Shown here: positions 17,441-26,694 of the stretch, piece after piece
How the letters are laid out: the number at the start of each line of letters is the position of its first letter
Position numbering within the stretch: the first letter of the stretch is position 1
NCBI RefSeq assembly: GCF_030643805.1
Contig: NZ_CP094656.1
Span: forward strand, 1,798,001-1,862,000
Source of the DNA: Alkalihalobacillus sp. AL-G
Lineage (GTDB): Bacteria; Bacillota; Bacilli; Bacillales; Fictibacillaceae
Reading direction: 5' to 3'
Length of the DNA: 64,000 nt
The notes under the pieces: generated by a model
What the model saw: the letters and a program-made list of their open reading frames with translations, nothing else
Told to the model about the DNA's origin: nothing
Databases searched by the model: none
Translations under genes and position numbers: made by a program

Positions 17441-17458
17441 AAAAAGGTAGGGAAACTG

Positions 17459-18928
17459 ATGAAATTAAGAACGTTAATTGAGCGACTAGCTGTATACCAA
17501 TTATTGAACGATTCAAATCCGGAAATAACCGGCATTGAAATGGATTCACGAAGGGTGGAACCAGGTAACCTTTTTGTATGTGTTAAAGGTGAACGATTTG
17601 ACGGACATCTTTTTGTAGAGGATGTTGTTAAGATGGGTGCTTCAGCGATCGTTGCTGAAAAAGAAATTGAAACGACAGTACCTGTCATTGTAGTAAAAGA
17701 TACTAGACGAGTTCTTTCATTGCTATCAGACCGATTTTTCAACCAGCCAACAAAAAAGCTGCACTTAATTGGGATCACTGGTACGAATGGGAAGACGACG
17801 ACCTCTCATTTAATGGATCGCATCCTTCAGGATCAGCGAAAGCGTACAGGTATTATAGGGACCATTGAAATGAGAATAAATGATGTTCCTTATCCAGTCT
17901 CGAACACGACACCAGAATCGCCTGTCCTTCAAAAGGCATTCGCACAAATGGTTGAGGAGAAAGTGGATACAGCAGTAATGGAAGTATCTTCTCATGCACT
18001 ACATATGGGGAGGGTTCGAGGGTGTGATTATGATATAGCCGTGTTCACGAACCTGACGCAGGACCATCTAGATTATCATCAATCGATGGACCAATACTTA
18101 CAAGCAAAAGGTCTTCTTTTTTCTCAACTCGGAAATACATATGATAATAAGAATATAAAAATGGCAATTTTAAATAATGATGACCCTGCTTCAGAAGAAT
18201 TTAAAAGAATGACGGCTGCACAAATAATGACATATGGAATCGATCGGCCGAGTGATATAAGTGCAAAGAATATTAAAATCACGGGTCATGGTACAGAATT
18301 CGAGCTTCAAACCCTTACTGGAAACTACCAGGTAAACATGAAATTGATCGGTAAGTTTAGTGTATACAATATACTTGCAGCAATTTCTGCAGGGATTGCA
18401 TCTGGTCTTGATGAACAAAAGATGGTTGATACGATCGAACAACTAGAGGGTGTACCTGGTCGATTCGAGGTTGTTGATGAAGGACAACCTTTTACGGTAA
18501 TTGTAGACTATGCTCACACTCCGGATAGCTTGAGAAATGTCCTGCAGACTGTACAGGAATTCGCAAAAGGTAAAATATTCGTTGTTGTTGGCTGTGGCGG
18601 GGATCGAGACAGATCAAAACGTCCGCAAATGGCAAAGATTGCAATAGACTACTCTGATTATGCTATTTTCACATCCGATAATCCTCGAACAGAAGAACCG
18701 GAACAAATTTTAAATGATATGGAAAAAGGTGTTGCTGGTCAGGCTTTCATTTCGATTGTCGACCGCAAAAGCGCGATCGAATATGCAATTAACCAAGCAG
18801 AAGCGAATGACATCATAGTAATTGCAGGTAAAGGACACGAAACCTACCAGATTATAGGGGAAGAGACTTTTGACTTTGATGACCGGGAAGTAGCTCGGAA
18901 TGGAATAACAAGACAAGAGAACAACTAA
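17459..18928 (+). CDS. murE: UDP-MurNAc-tripeptide synthetase (meso-diaminopimelate-adding)
   Basis: A 489-residue Mur ligase. The ATP-binding loop is GITGTNGKTTTSHLMD near residue 104. The DNPRTEEP motif near 405 selects meso-diaminopimelate, so the wall is A1-gamma type at this step. ATG 17459 gives the family length. An open reading frame continues 45 codons upstream through the interspersed repeat at 17326-17440, and I treat that as non-coding. The gene follows spoVD and precedes mraY as in B. subtilis. Confidence 0.95.
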   Translation: MKLRTLIERLAVYQLLNDSNPEITGIEMDSRRVEPGNLFVCVKGERFDGHLFVEDVVKMGASAIVAEKEIETTVPVIVVKDTRRVLSLLSDRFFNQPTKKLHLIGITGTNGKTTTSHLMDRILQDQRKRTGIIGTIEMRINDVPYPVSNTTPESPVLQKAFAQMVEEKVDTAVMEVSSHALHMGRVRGCDYDIAVFTNLTQDHLDYHQSMDQYLQAKGLLFSQLGNTYDNKNIKMAILNNDDPASEEFKRMTAAQIMTYGIDRPSDISAKNIKITGHGTEFELQTLTGNYQVNMKLIGKFSVYNILAAISAGIASGLDEQKMVDTIEQLEGVPGRFEVVDEGQPFTVIVDYAHTPDSLRNVLQTVQEFAKGKIFVVVGCGGDRDRSKRPQMAKIAIDYSDYAIFTSDNPRTEEPEQILNDMEKGVAGQAFISIVDRKSAIEYAINQAEANDIIVIAGKGHETYQIIGEETFDFDDREVARNGITRQENN

Positions 18929-18989
18929 ATTAAAATTGGGTTATCAATCATCTATTTAACGATACTAAACTAGGAGGGGTATAGAAGGT

Positions 18990-19961
18990 ATGGAAAATGC
19001 ATTATTGATCACCCTTCTGGCTTCATTTTTTGTTGCTGTCGTCCTTTCACCGATATTCATTCCATTTTTAAAACGTCTAAAATTCGGTCAAAGCATACGA
19101 GAAGAAGGGCCAAAATCACATCAAAAGAAATCGGGTACACCAACAATGGGAGGGATTGTGATCATCTCTGCGCTGATCGCAACGACACTCATTTTATCCA
19201 TGTATTTCAACCTGTTTACAATTGAGACGGCGATGCTATTGTTTGTCACACTCGGCTATGGAATCATCGGCTTTATTGACGACTTCATTAAAGTGGTAAT
19301 GAAACGTAATCTCGGCTTGACAAGTAAACAAAAACTGCTAGGCCAGCTTATTATTGCAATCATTTTCTATTTTGGTATGAAACAAGCTGGAATTTCCACA
19401 ACGCTTTCAGTACCGGGAACAGACATGAGCATTGAACTAGGATGGTTTTATGTTCTCCTGATCATCGTAATGCTCGTCGGGGCTTCAAATGCAGTCAATC
19501 TGACAGATGGGCTCGATGGATTACTTGCAGGGACTGCAGCAATCGCTTTTGGAGCGTTTGCTGTTTTAGCTAGCACTAGTCTTGAGTTGGACATTGCGTT
19601 GTTCTGTATCGCGGTTGTCGGATCATTACTAGGGTTTCTCGTTTTTAATGCTCACCCTGCTAAAGTATTTATGGGAGATACAGGTTCACTTGCTCTTGGG
19701 GGTGCAATTGCAGCAGTTGCAATTCTGACTAAAATGGAACTTCTGCTCGTAGTAATCGGCGGCGTTTTTGTTATGGAGACGTTATCGGTCATGATACAAG
19801 TCATTTCATTTAAATCGACCGGAAGGCGTGTTTTCAAAATGAGCCCTCTGCATCATCATTATGAATTATCAGGCTGGAGCGAATGGAGAATTGTTGTAAC
19901 CTTTTGGGTTGTTGGCATATTGCTGGCAGGTTTAGGAATTTATATTGAGGTGTTGATTTGA
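18990..19961 (+). CDS. mraY: Phospho-MurNAc-pentapeptide translocase
   Basis: A 323-residue polytopic membrane enzyme with about ten spans, transferring phospho-MurNAc-pentapeptide to undecaprenyl phosphate to form lipid I. The conserved aspartate pair is in [10 protein letters not shown] near residue 97, the [10 protein letters not shown] motif near 170, FMGDTGS near 226, and the family HHHYE signature near 290. The ATG follows AGGAGGGG. murD starts two bases after its stop. Confidence 0.96.
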   Translation: MENALLITLLASFFVAVVLSPIFIPFLKRLKFGQSIREEGPKSHQKKSGTPTMGGIVIISALIATTLILSMYFNLFTIETAMLLFVTLGYGIIGFIDDFIKVVMKRNLGLTSKQKLLGQLIIAIIFYFGMKQAGISTTLSVPGTDMSIELGWFYVLLIIVMLVGASNAVNLTDGLDGLLAGTAAIAFGAFAVLASTSLELDIALFCIAVVGSLLGFLVFNAHPAKVFMGDTGSLALGGAIAAVAILTKMELLLVVIGGVFVMETLSVMIQVISFKSTGRRVFKMSPLHHHYELSGWSEWRIVVTFWVVGILLAGLGIYIEVLI

Positions 19962-19962
19962 T

Positions 19963-21315
19963 TTGGATCGTAAAAACGAGCTTTCACAAAAGCATGTTCT
20001 AGTCATAGGTCTTGCCAAGAGCGGATATGCGGCGGCAAAGCTTTTGAGCAAGCATGGTGCATATGTTGTTGTGAATGATATGAAAGATTTTGATAAGAAC
20101 CCTGAAGCAAAAGAACTTCATGAATTAGGGATTGAAGTTATTTGTGGTGAACATCCACTTAGTCTGTTAGACAAGCCGTTCGACTTTATTGTGAAAAATC
20201 CTGGTATCCCGTACACGAATCCATTGATTGAGGCAGCTGTTGCAAAAGGGATTCCTGTATATACCGAAGTTGAACTGGCTAGCTATTTGACGGAAGCTGA
20301 CATTATCGGGATTACAGGTTCCAATGGAAAAACGACAACAACAACCCTTATCGGGATGATGCTAGAAAATAGTGGCAAAAATCCAGTTGTTGCAGGGAAC
20401 ATCGGAACGGTTCTAAGTGAGGTTGCAGATCAAACGACGAATGAGGATATCATCGTTGCAGAACTTTCCAGCTTCCAGTTGATGGGAATCGAGTCCTTCC
20501 AACCGCATATTGCAGTGCTTCTAAACCTGTTTGATGCTCACCTTGATTACCACGGAACCCGCAAAGACTATGGCCAAGCCAAAGCAAGGATTTTTCTGAA
20601 CCAAACATCTGAGGATTATTGTGTTTACAACGATGATGATGATGAGGTCAGATCGTTAGTAAAAGCAGTAAAGAGTAAAAAAATCCCATTCAACACAAAA
20701 AAAGAGGTAATGGATGGCGCATACATTCGGGATGGATATGTCATGTTTCAGGGGGAACAGATCATTTTGGTTGAGGATATTCTTTTGCCAGGGAAACACA
20801 GTCTTGAAAATATTCTTGCCTCTATTGCTGCAGCGAAATTAGCTGAAGCGACCAATGAACAAATTGAAAGTGTATTGAAGACTTTTAGTGGTGTCAAACA
20901 CCGATTGCAATATATCGAGACGGTTAATGGTGTAAAATTTTACAACGATTCAAAAGCAACGAACATCCTTGCAACTCAAAAAGCTGTCAGTGCTTTTGCT
21001 GACCCAATCATTCTGTTAGCCGGTGGTCTTGATCGCGGCAATGAATTTGATGAGCTAATCCAATACATCGGGAATGTAAAGGTATTGATAACATTCGGTG
21101 AAACAGCTCCAAAACTTATTCGAATTGCAAAAGAAGCAGGAATAAAGGTGATCCAACAGGTCGATAATGTTGAAAAGGCCGTTCCTGTTGCCTATCAACA
21201 TGCTCATGCTGGGGATGTAGTATTACTATCTCCTGCATGTGCCAGCTGGGATCAGTATCCTTCTTTTGAGGAAAGAGGGGACATGTTTATCGAGGCTGTG
21301 CATAAACTTAGGTAA
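19963..21315 (+). CDS. murD: UDP-MurNAc-L-alanine:D-glutamate ligase
   Basis: A 450-residue Mur ligase adding D-Glu. N-terminal Rossmann-like UDP-binding domain (LVIGLAKSGYAAAKLL near residue 13), ATP loop GITGSNGKTTTTTLIG near 118, and substrate motif FYNDSKATN near 327. The TTG start at 19963 lies ten bases after GAGGTG and two bases after the mraY stop, so the pair is tightly coupled. A 212-base structured gap follows before spoVE. Confidence 0.95.
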   Translation: MDRKNELSQKHVLVIGLAKSGYAAAKLLSKHGAYVVVNDMKDFDKNPEAKELHELGIEVICGEHPLSLLDKPFDFIVKNPGIPYTNPLIEAAVAKGIPVYTEVELASYLTEADIIGITGSNGKTTTTTLIGMMLENSGKNPVVAGNIGTVLSEVADQTTNEDIIVAELSSFQLMGIESFQPHIAVLLNLFDAHLDYHGTRKDYGQAKARIFLNQTSEDYCVYNDDDDEVRSLVKAVKSKKIPFNTKKEVMDGAYIRDGYVMFQGEQIILVEDILLPGKHSLENILASIAAAKLAEATNEQIESVLKTFSGVKHRLQYIETVNGVKFYNDSKATNILATQKAVSAFADPIILLAGGLDRGNEFDELIQYIGNVKVLITFGETAPKLIRIAKEAGIKVIQQVDNVEKAVPVAYQHAHAGDVVLLSPACASWDQYPSFEERGDMFIEAVHKLR

Positions 21316-21349
21316 TAGAGAGGTTGTACAAAAAGTATCAGAAGAGGTC

Positions 21350-21500
21350 CTTGCACGTGCGTCTACAAGTTGTGCTCCTATATATGCATTCCCAGTGAAA
21401 CTCGTAGCTAATGAGCAAATGTGTACCTGCTACGAGTTTATCCTTCGAGGCGGCTTCCTCGATACAACTAGTAGCTTATGTGCAAGTATCGTTCGGTACT
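21350..21500 (+). other. Branched RNA-like fold upstream of spoVE
   Basis: Nested complementarity. The outer 7-bp stem CTTGCAC (21350-21356) pairs with GTGCAAG (21480-21486). A second 11-bp stem, 21363-21373 with 21464-21474, has one mismatch. Inside are an 11-bp perfect hairpin (21398-21408 with 21429-21439) and a 6-bp hairpin (21445-21450 with 21457-21462). A small AGTATC-GTTC-GGTACT hairpin follows at 21485-21500, competing slightly with the outer stem. It ends 28 bases before the spoVE start. It could be a leader regulatory RNA or a structured intergenic repeat. Confidence 0.6.
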
Positions 21501-21527
21501 AAACCCGGTAGATTCGAGGTGTCTCTA

Positions 21528-22628
21528 TTGCCTAAAGCTAAAAAAACACCAGATTTCGTATTGGTAGTCATTACGTTGACGTTGCTGGCAATTGGATTGA
21601 TTGCCGTTTATAGTGCGAGTGCTCAATCGGCAGAGATCAATTTCGGTGATGAATTTTTCTTTGCGAAACGGCAGCTTCTATTTGCTACCCTTGGGATTGT
21701 TGCTATGTTTTTTATTATGCAGATCGATTACTGGACGTGGGGAACATGGTCAAAAATCCTTTTGATTTTATGTATTGTCCTTTTAATTGCTGTACTTATT
21801 CCCGGAATCGGTTTAGTTCGAGGTGGTGCAAGAAGCTGGATCGGAGTCGGGTCTTTTTCCATCCAACCATCGGAATTTACAAAGCTAGCCATGATCGCTT
21901 TTCTTGCAAAGTACTTATCTGTCAATCAGAAAAAGATTACATCTTTTAAAAAGGGTCTTGCTCCATCATTGGGAGTCGTTTTGTTTGCATTTGGAATGAT
22001 TATGCTGCAGCCAGATCTTGGGACAGGTGCTGTTCTTGTTGGAACGTGTGTTGTGATGATTTATGTAGCAGGGGCCAGAATCAGTCATTTTGTTGGGTTG
22101 GGCGTAATTGGACTACTCGGGTTTGTAGCATTGATTATTTCAGCACCATATCGAATAAAACGTATCACTTCCTTTCTCGACCCGTGGAAGGATCCACTAG
22201 AAAGTGGATTCCAAATCATCCAATCACTTTATGCGATAGGACCAGGTGGACTATTAGGGCTTGGTCTCGGACAGAGCAGACAAAAATACGGGTATCTACC
22301 AGAACCTCAGACCGATTTTATTTTTGCCATTTTAGCTGAGGAATTAGGGTTTATAGGTGGATCTCTCGTGTTACTGCTGTTTGGACTTTTATTATGGAGA
22401 GGAATCCGAATCGCACTCGGTGCACCTGATTTATTCGGTAGTTTACTTGCAGTCGGAATTATAGGAATGATCTCGATACAAGTTATGATCAATATAGGTG
22501 TTGTAACTGGACTTATGCCTGTCACTGGGATCACATTACCGTTTTTAAGCTATGGTGGGTCCTCCCTGACATTAATGTTATTGGCACTCGGTGTTCTTTT
22601 AAACATTAGCAGGTATGCTCGTTACTGA
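21528..22628 (+). CDS. spoVE: Stage V sporulation protein E (SEDS glycosyltransferase)
   Basis: A 366-residue SEDS-family protein with about ten membrane spans, exactly the B. subtilis SpoVE length from TTG 21528. GAGGT lies seven bases upstream. Conserved segments include SWIGVGSFSIQPSEF near 105, QPDLGTG near 157 and the C-terminal TGITLPFLSYGGSSL near 325. It polymerises cortex peptidoglycan with SpoVD; an FtsW/RodA role cannot be excluded by sequence alone. In-frame codons upstream to 21411 run through the RNA-like fold and are not counted. Confidence 0.9.
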   Translation: MPKAKKTPDFVLVVITLTLLAIGLIAVYSASAQSAEINFGDEFFFAKRQLLFATLGIVAMFFIMQIDYWTWGTWSKILLILCIVLLIAVLIPGIGLVRGGARSWIGVGSFSIQPSEFTKLAMIAFLAKYLSVNQKKITSFKKGLAPSLGVVLFAFGMIMLQPDLGTGAVLVGTCVVMIYVAGARISHFVGLGVIGLLGFVALIISAPYRIKRITSFLDPWKDPLESGFQIIQSLYAIGPGGLLGLGLGQSRQKYGYLPEPQTDFIFAILAEELGFIGGSLVLLLFGLLLWRGIRIALGAPDLFGSLLAVGIIGMISIQVMINIGVVTGLMPVTGITLPFLSYGGSSLTLMLLALGVLLNISRYARY

Positions 22629-22687
22629 CAGTAGACAATTGTCATTGATTCTATTAGACTGAAAGGTACGAACATATTGTTTAACAC

Positions 22688-22718
22688 GCTTGGCAAACAC
22701 TGCCAAGCTTTCTTTTTC
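22688..22718 (+). terminator. Terminator after spoVE, at the site normally occupied by murG
   Basis: An 8-bp stem GCTTGGCA/TGCCAAGC with a 5-base loop, followed by TTTCTTTTT. It would separate spoVE from murB transcription. Confidence 0.85.
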
Positions 22719-22808
22719 GCGTTTATAAACGTTTTCGTTTGAAATAGGATAGCTTTATCTGTGGACAAGAAAACTGCATAGTATATTGAAGAGCTGATTA
22801 GGTGGTGG

Positions 22809-23720
22809 ATGAAAGTGAAAGAATTAGTGAAACGCCTGAAACAGGCAAACGTAGGTACCGTATTAGAAAACGAGTACATGTCAAAACATACGACACTTAA
22901 AATTGGCGGACCCGCTGATATATTAATAGAACCATCCTCTATTGAAGGAATTAGGAAAACGATTGAAATTGTAATGGACAACAATGTCCCATGGCGTGCA
23001 ATCGGCAGAGGTTCAAATCTGCTCGTTTCAGACGATGGGATCGAAGGGGCAGTCATTAAACTCGGAACAGGTCTGGATCATCTTGAAGAGGAAGAAGATG
23101 AAATTCTGGTTGGTGGCGGCTATCCAATTATCAAATTATCCACGATTATGAGTAGAAAAGGGATGTCGGGACTTGAATTCGCAAGTGGTATTCCCGGATC
23201 TGTTGGTGGAGCTGTCTATATGAATGCCGGTGCTCATGGTTCAGATATTGCTGCCATCCTTACGAAAGCCCATATTTTGTTTGAGGACGGTACGATGAGG
23301 TGGTTGTCGAAAGAGGAGCTGGATTTTTCATACAGGACCTCGATCCTCCAACGAAAGCCGGGTATATGTTTGGAAGCCGTTTTACAATTGGACCATGGCG
23401 ATCGAGAAAAGATTGTGAATCTGATGCAGAAAAATAAAGATTATCGCAAATTAACTCAGCCATGGAACCACCCATGCTGTGGAAGTGTATTTCGAAATCC
23501 TCTCCCCAATCATGCCGGTCAGCTAATTGAATCAGCTAGGTTGAAGGGTCGCACGATCGGAGGAGCTCAAATTTCGGATATGCATGCCAACTTCATCGTA
23601 AACGTTGGAGATGCAAAGGCAAAGGATGTCTTGGATCTTATTGAGCTTGTTAAGATGACAATCCGGCAGGAACACAATGTTGAAATGGAGACAGAGGTTG
23701 AACTGATCGGCCGTTCATAA
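22809..23720 (+). CDS. murB: UDP-N-acetylenolpyruvoylglucosamine reductase
   Basis: A 303-residue FAD enzyme reducing UDP-GlcNAc-enolpyruvate to UDP-MurNAc with NADPH. The FAD-binding segments are [13 protein letters not shown] near residue 33 and [13 protein letters not shown] near 64. [21 protein letters not shown] near 122 is the family signature. The GSVFRNP serine near 223 and a C-terminal Glu fit the type IIb form of Bacilli. A GTG six bases downstream is an alternative start with better ribosome-site spacing. It has lost its usual neighbour murG. Confidence 0.94.
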   Translation: MKVKELVKRLKQANVGTVLENEYMSKHTTLKIGGPADILIEPSSIEGIRKTIEIVMDNNVPWRAIGRGSNLLVSDDGIEGAVIKLGTGLDHLEEEEDEILVGGGYPIIKLSTIMSRKGMSGLEFASGIPGSVGGAVYMNAGAHGSDIAAILTKAHILFEDGTMRWLSKEELDFSYRTSILQRKPGICLEAVLQLDHGDREKIVNLMQKNKDYRKLTQPWNHPCCGSVFRNPLPNHAGQLIESARLKGRTIGGAQISDMHANFIVNVGDAKAKDVLDLIELVKMTIRQEHNVEMETEVELIGRS

Positions 23721-23855
23721 ACGGTTTTCACTATCGCCCTGTTCGGAAAGAAATGATTGGTTTTGTACTTTCATATCTACAAAAGATCAGAAAAACCTAT
23801 CCTGTAGAAAAAAATATGAATAAGATACGAATGATGGATTAAAGTGGCAATTTAA

Positions 23856-23866
23856 TGTGCTATAAT
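23856..23866 (+). promoter_or_regulatory. Extended -10 promoter upstream of divIB
   Basis: TGTGCTATAAT contains TATAAT at 23861-23866 with the TGN extension directly before it. The -35 region (ATTAAA-like, 17 bases upstream) is weak, which is normal for extended -10 promoters. It lies about 140 bases before divIB. Confidence 0.65.
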
Positions 23867-23906
23867 ACGAATTGAATAGATGTGTACAAACGTGTGACTT
23901 TATCGT

Positions 23907-23939
23907 GTAAAACGGCATATCTAACATATGCCGTTTTAC
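23907..23939. other. 14-bp hairpin in the divIB leader
   Basis: GTAAAACGGCATAT (23907-23920), a CTAAC loop, then a perfect complement to 23939. No T-run follows, so it is not a classical terminator. It falls about 40 bases downstream of the promoter -10 and 66 bases before divIB. Confidence 0.75.
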
Positions 23940-24005
23940 CGCTTTGTTACATGATTTTTGATGTTTTATTGAATAGATCAGCCCTCATCAACTGGAGGCA
24001 ACCTT

Positions 24006-24782
24006 ATGGAAAATAAAAAGGTAACGACACTTGAAGATCGTATTCCGAAATTAAAAGAGCAACGGAAGCAAAAGGCAAATAGGAGAATGATCTTTTATAT
24101 TTCATTTTTCTTTTTATTAATATTGGTGATCATTTATTTTCAATCACCATTAAGCCATGTGCAGACAATTGAAATTAAAGGGAATCAGCTTGTTACCGAA
24201 GAGCAGATTATCGAGAAAAGTAATATAAAAGAAGACACGAATTTTTGGTTGGTAGAGACGAAAGCTGTAAAAAAGAATGTTGAAGAACTTATACAGGTGG
24301 ATCAGGTAAAAGTAGATAGACAGTTTCCAAGTACAGTCATGATTGAAGTGACAGAATATGTAAAGGTAGCCTTTGTTGAACGGGAAGGAACATATTTGCC
24401 ATTACTGCAAAACGGGGAAACGATGCCAGCTATTTCTGATGGAACAGTGCCGAGTAATGCCCCTGTTTTGATTGATTGGAACAAAAATGAAGCATTGCAG
24501 GCAATGGCGTCTGAATTGAAGAAATTACAAGAAAGTATTCGAATCAGAATTTCAGAAATCCATTTTGAACCTAAGGAAAATGATTCAAAACGGATTACTC
24601 TTTTTATGAACGACGGTTATGAAGTCGAGACAAGGATTTCAGGATTTGCGGATCATATGAAGCATTACCCAGCTATTGTACAGGCGCTAGAATCCGATGA
24701 AAAAGGGGTCATCCATTTAACTGAATCCGTCTATTTCAACCCGTTTGTAAAGGAAGAAGGGAAAGTGGAGAATGAAGATTAG
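24006..24782 (+). CDS. divIB: Cell division protein DivIB (FtsQ)
   Basis: A 258-residue bitopic division protein with a cytoplasmic N-terminus (residues 1-26), a membrane span (about 27-46) and an extracellular POTRA domain starting VQTIEIKGNQLVTEEQI near 53. The FtsQ beta domain follows. It stabilises FtsL-DivIC in the divisome. The ATG follows ACTGGAGGC. It has its own promoter and leader hairpin and overlaps the next gene by 11 bases. Confidence 0.92.
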   Translation: MENKKVTTLEDRIPKLKEQRKQKANRRMIFYISFFFLLILVIIYFQSPLSHVQTIEIKGNQLVTEEQIIEKSNIKEDTNFWLVETKAVKKNVEELIQVDQVKVDRQFPSTVMIEVTEYVKVAFVEREGTYLPLLQNGETMPAISDGTVPSNAPVLIDWNKNEALQAMASELKKLQESIRIRISEIHFEPKENDSKRITLFMNDGYEVETRISGFADHMKHYPAIVQALESDEKGVIHLTESVYFNPFVKEEGKVENED

Positions 24783-25467
24783 AGGAAAGCATGTCATCTA
24801 CTCGCTCATTTTGCTCATAACCGGTTTTATGCTCTCCTTTTCTTATCAATTTACAAAACAAGAAGAACGTGTCCCGACTAATGGCGAATGGAAGAGGGAA
24901 GACCAACTAAGATCCCGGATCCTGTCCATCCAAAAAGAAAATAGAGAGCTATTGGAACAACTTCAAGAAAAACACCAGGTTGTAAATGAAAAAGAAGAAA
25001 AAATCGCAAAGCAGGAAAAGCAAAGTTACAATTTGGTTGAGGAAGTAAAAAAACTTAGAAAAGTTGTCGGACAAATACCTGTTAAGGGAAAAGGGATTGT
25101 CGTAACTCTAGAAGACAGTTCTTATATACCAGATTCACAGGATCCGAACGACTATATTGTCCATGAAGCGCACGTACGTATGGTGATTCATGAGCTTTAC
25201 GTAACAGGTGCGGAGGCGGTTGCGATCAATGGGCAGCGGATCTCTCATAAAACCAACATCAACTGTGTTGGTCCGGTAATAAACGTTGATGGTGTTAAAC
25301 ACCCAGCGCCTTTTGTAATCTCTGCGATAGGTGATCCAGATGTTTTCTGGAATTCACTGAACCTGACAGAAAATATTACAGATCAACTTGTAAATGACGG
25401 GGTGGAAGTTCGCTTGGAAAAGGAGTCATCAATTGAAATGCCTCCGTTTATTGAACGGGAAGGATGA
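24772..25467 (+). CDS. ylxW: DUF881 family protein YlxW
   Basis: A 231-residue protein with an N-terminal signal anchor (about residues 7-25), a coiled coil (about 38-92), and a C-terminal DUF881 domain starting IPVKGKGIVVTLEDSS near 102. DUF881 proteins accompany division genes in Firmicutes and Actinobacteria; the molecular function is unknown. It overlaps divIB by 11 bases and ylxX by four, indicating coupled translation. Confidence 0.87.
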   Translation: MKIRGKHVIYSLILLITGFMLSFSYQFTKQEERVPTNGEWKREDQLRSRILSIQKENRELLEQLQEKHQVVNEKEEKIAKQEKQSYNLVEEVKKLRKVVGQIPVKGKGIVVTLEDSSYIPDSQDPNDYIVHEAHVRMVIHELYVTGAEAVAINGQRISHKTNINCVGPVINVDGVKHPAPFVISAIGDPDVFWNSLNLTENITDQLVNDGVEVRLEKESSIEMPPFIEREG

Positions 25468-26180
25468 TAGATAGACCGATGCGAAGAAGTTTAGTTTTTT
25501 TTGGGATTACAGTGATCATTGGCTTCATGCTCGCGATACAATTTTACACGATCCATGAACCGAAAGCTCGTGATACGAGGGATATATGGGAGCTTCGTAA
25601 GGATCTGGAAAAAGTAAAGAAAGTCCAGCAAGAATTGAACAGTGAAATTTATAAATATGAAAGACTTGTCGATGAGTATACAGGGACCGATAAACAGGGA
25701 CAAATTGAAACATTGGAAAAAACATTGAAAGAATTGAAAAAAGAAGCGGGCATTACAGAGGTAAGCGGACAAGGAATCATCTTGACCATCGAACCCTTAT
25801 TAAATGACGAAGCTTTAATCGGACAACCGGCAATTAAGATTCAACCCGAACTTATCAGACGTTTGATCAATGAATTGAATACGTATGGAGCGCAAGAAAT
25901 CTCAATCGATGGAGAGAGAATAATCAATACCTCTCCGATCCGTGAAGTAAACGGGAAAACGTACATAAACGATGAGCCTCTTTCTGAATTACCGATCGAG
26001 GTGAAGGTAATTTCGATGGATGCAAAGGATTTACATGCTGAAATGCTTACCTCTCAATCAGGTGAAGACTTTGCCCGTGAAGGACTGCGGCTCGAATCTG
26101 CACTAAAAGACATTATTACTTTACCTGCTTTTGAACATCAAATCCGTGTAAAATATATGCAGCAGAAGGAGGGTGCGTAA
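25464..26180 (+). CDS. ylxX: DUF881 family protein YlxX
   Basis: A 238-residue paralogue of the preceding protein with the same plan: signal anchor (about residues 9-28), coiled coil (about 40-95), and DUF881 domain from EVSGQGIILTIEPLL near 98. A tandem DUF881 pair in this position is as in B. subtilis. The ATG overlaps the ylxW stop. Function is unknown; envelope location is inferred from the anchor. Confidence 0.87.
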   Translation: MIDRPMRRSLVFFGITVIIGFMLAIQFYTIHEPKARDTRDIWELRKDLEKVKKVQQELNSEIYKYERLVDEYTGTDKQGQIETLEKTLKELKKEAGITEVSGQGIILTIEPLLNDEALIGQPAIKIQPELIRRLINELNTYGAQEISIDGERIINTSPIREVNGKTYINDEPLSELPIEVKVISMDAKDLHAEMLTSQSGEDFAREGLRLESALKDIITLPAFEHQIRVKYMQQKEGA

Positions 26181-26181
26181 C

Positions 26182-26541
26182 ATGTGGCTTCCTGTGCTAG
26201 GATTGTTGATTGGCCTCCTTCTCGGTTTCATGTCTGATTTACGCATACCAGAGGAATATTCGAATTACTTATCGATCGCTGTATTAGCTGCACTTGATAC
26301 TCTCTTCGGTGGAATACGTGCCCAACTACAAAAATCGTTTGATGATAAAGTTTTCGTCACAGGTTTTTTCTTTAATATCATCCTTGCTGCAAGTTTGGCT
26401 TTTCTAGGTGTACATCTTGGTGTAGACTTATATTTAGCAGCAATTTTCGCGTTTGGAGTACGTTTATTCAACAATATTGCTCTCATTCGAAGACTACTCC
26501 TTACGAAACCTACGAAAATACAGCAAAATGAGAAGAATTAG
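26182..26541 (+). CDS. sbp: Small basic protein Sbp (DUF1290)
   Basis: A 119-residue membrane protein with three hydrophobic segments (about 3-22, 31-50 and 58-95), of the DUF1290 small basic protein family found upstream of ftsA. ATG 26182 is chosen because GGAGGG lies eight bases upstream and the protein then starts MWLPVLGLLIGL. A GTG at 26173 overlaps that ribosome site. Function is not established. Confidence 0.88.
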   Translation: MWLPVLGLLIGLLLGFMSDLRIPEEYSNYLSIAVLAALDTLFGGIRAQLQKSFDDKVFVTGFFFNIILAASLAFLGVHLGVDLYLAAIFAFGVRLFNNIALIRRLLLTKPTKIQQNEKN

Positions 26542-26694
26542 TGGAAAAATCTTTTGAAAAATAAAGGGAATGCTTGCTTAGTGTTGAATACTTTCCTTAA
26601 ATCACAAAACTAAGAAGTTTCAAGTATTAAATGTATTAGTAATTACAATAATGAAATCGACCAGTAGTTGATATTTTGAAGGAGGTGCCAAAGA

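Noticed and set aside
21239-21502. An 87-codon ORF overlapping the murD end and the murD-spoVE gap
   Set aside because: Out of frame with murD, no ribosome site, and it spans the structured region without recognisable protein features.
21316-21527. Possibility that the murD-spoVE gap is a decayed murG
   Set aside because: Translations in all frames show no MurG motifs, and murG normally sits after spoVE, not before it.
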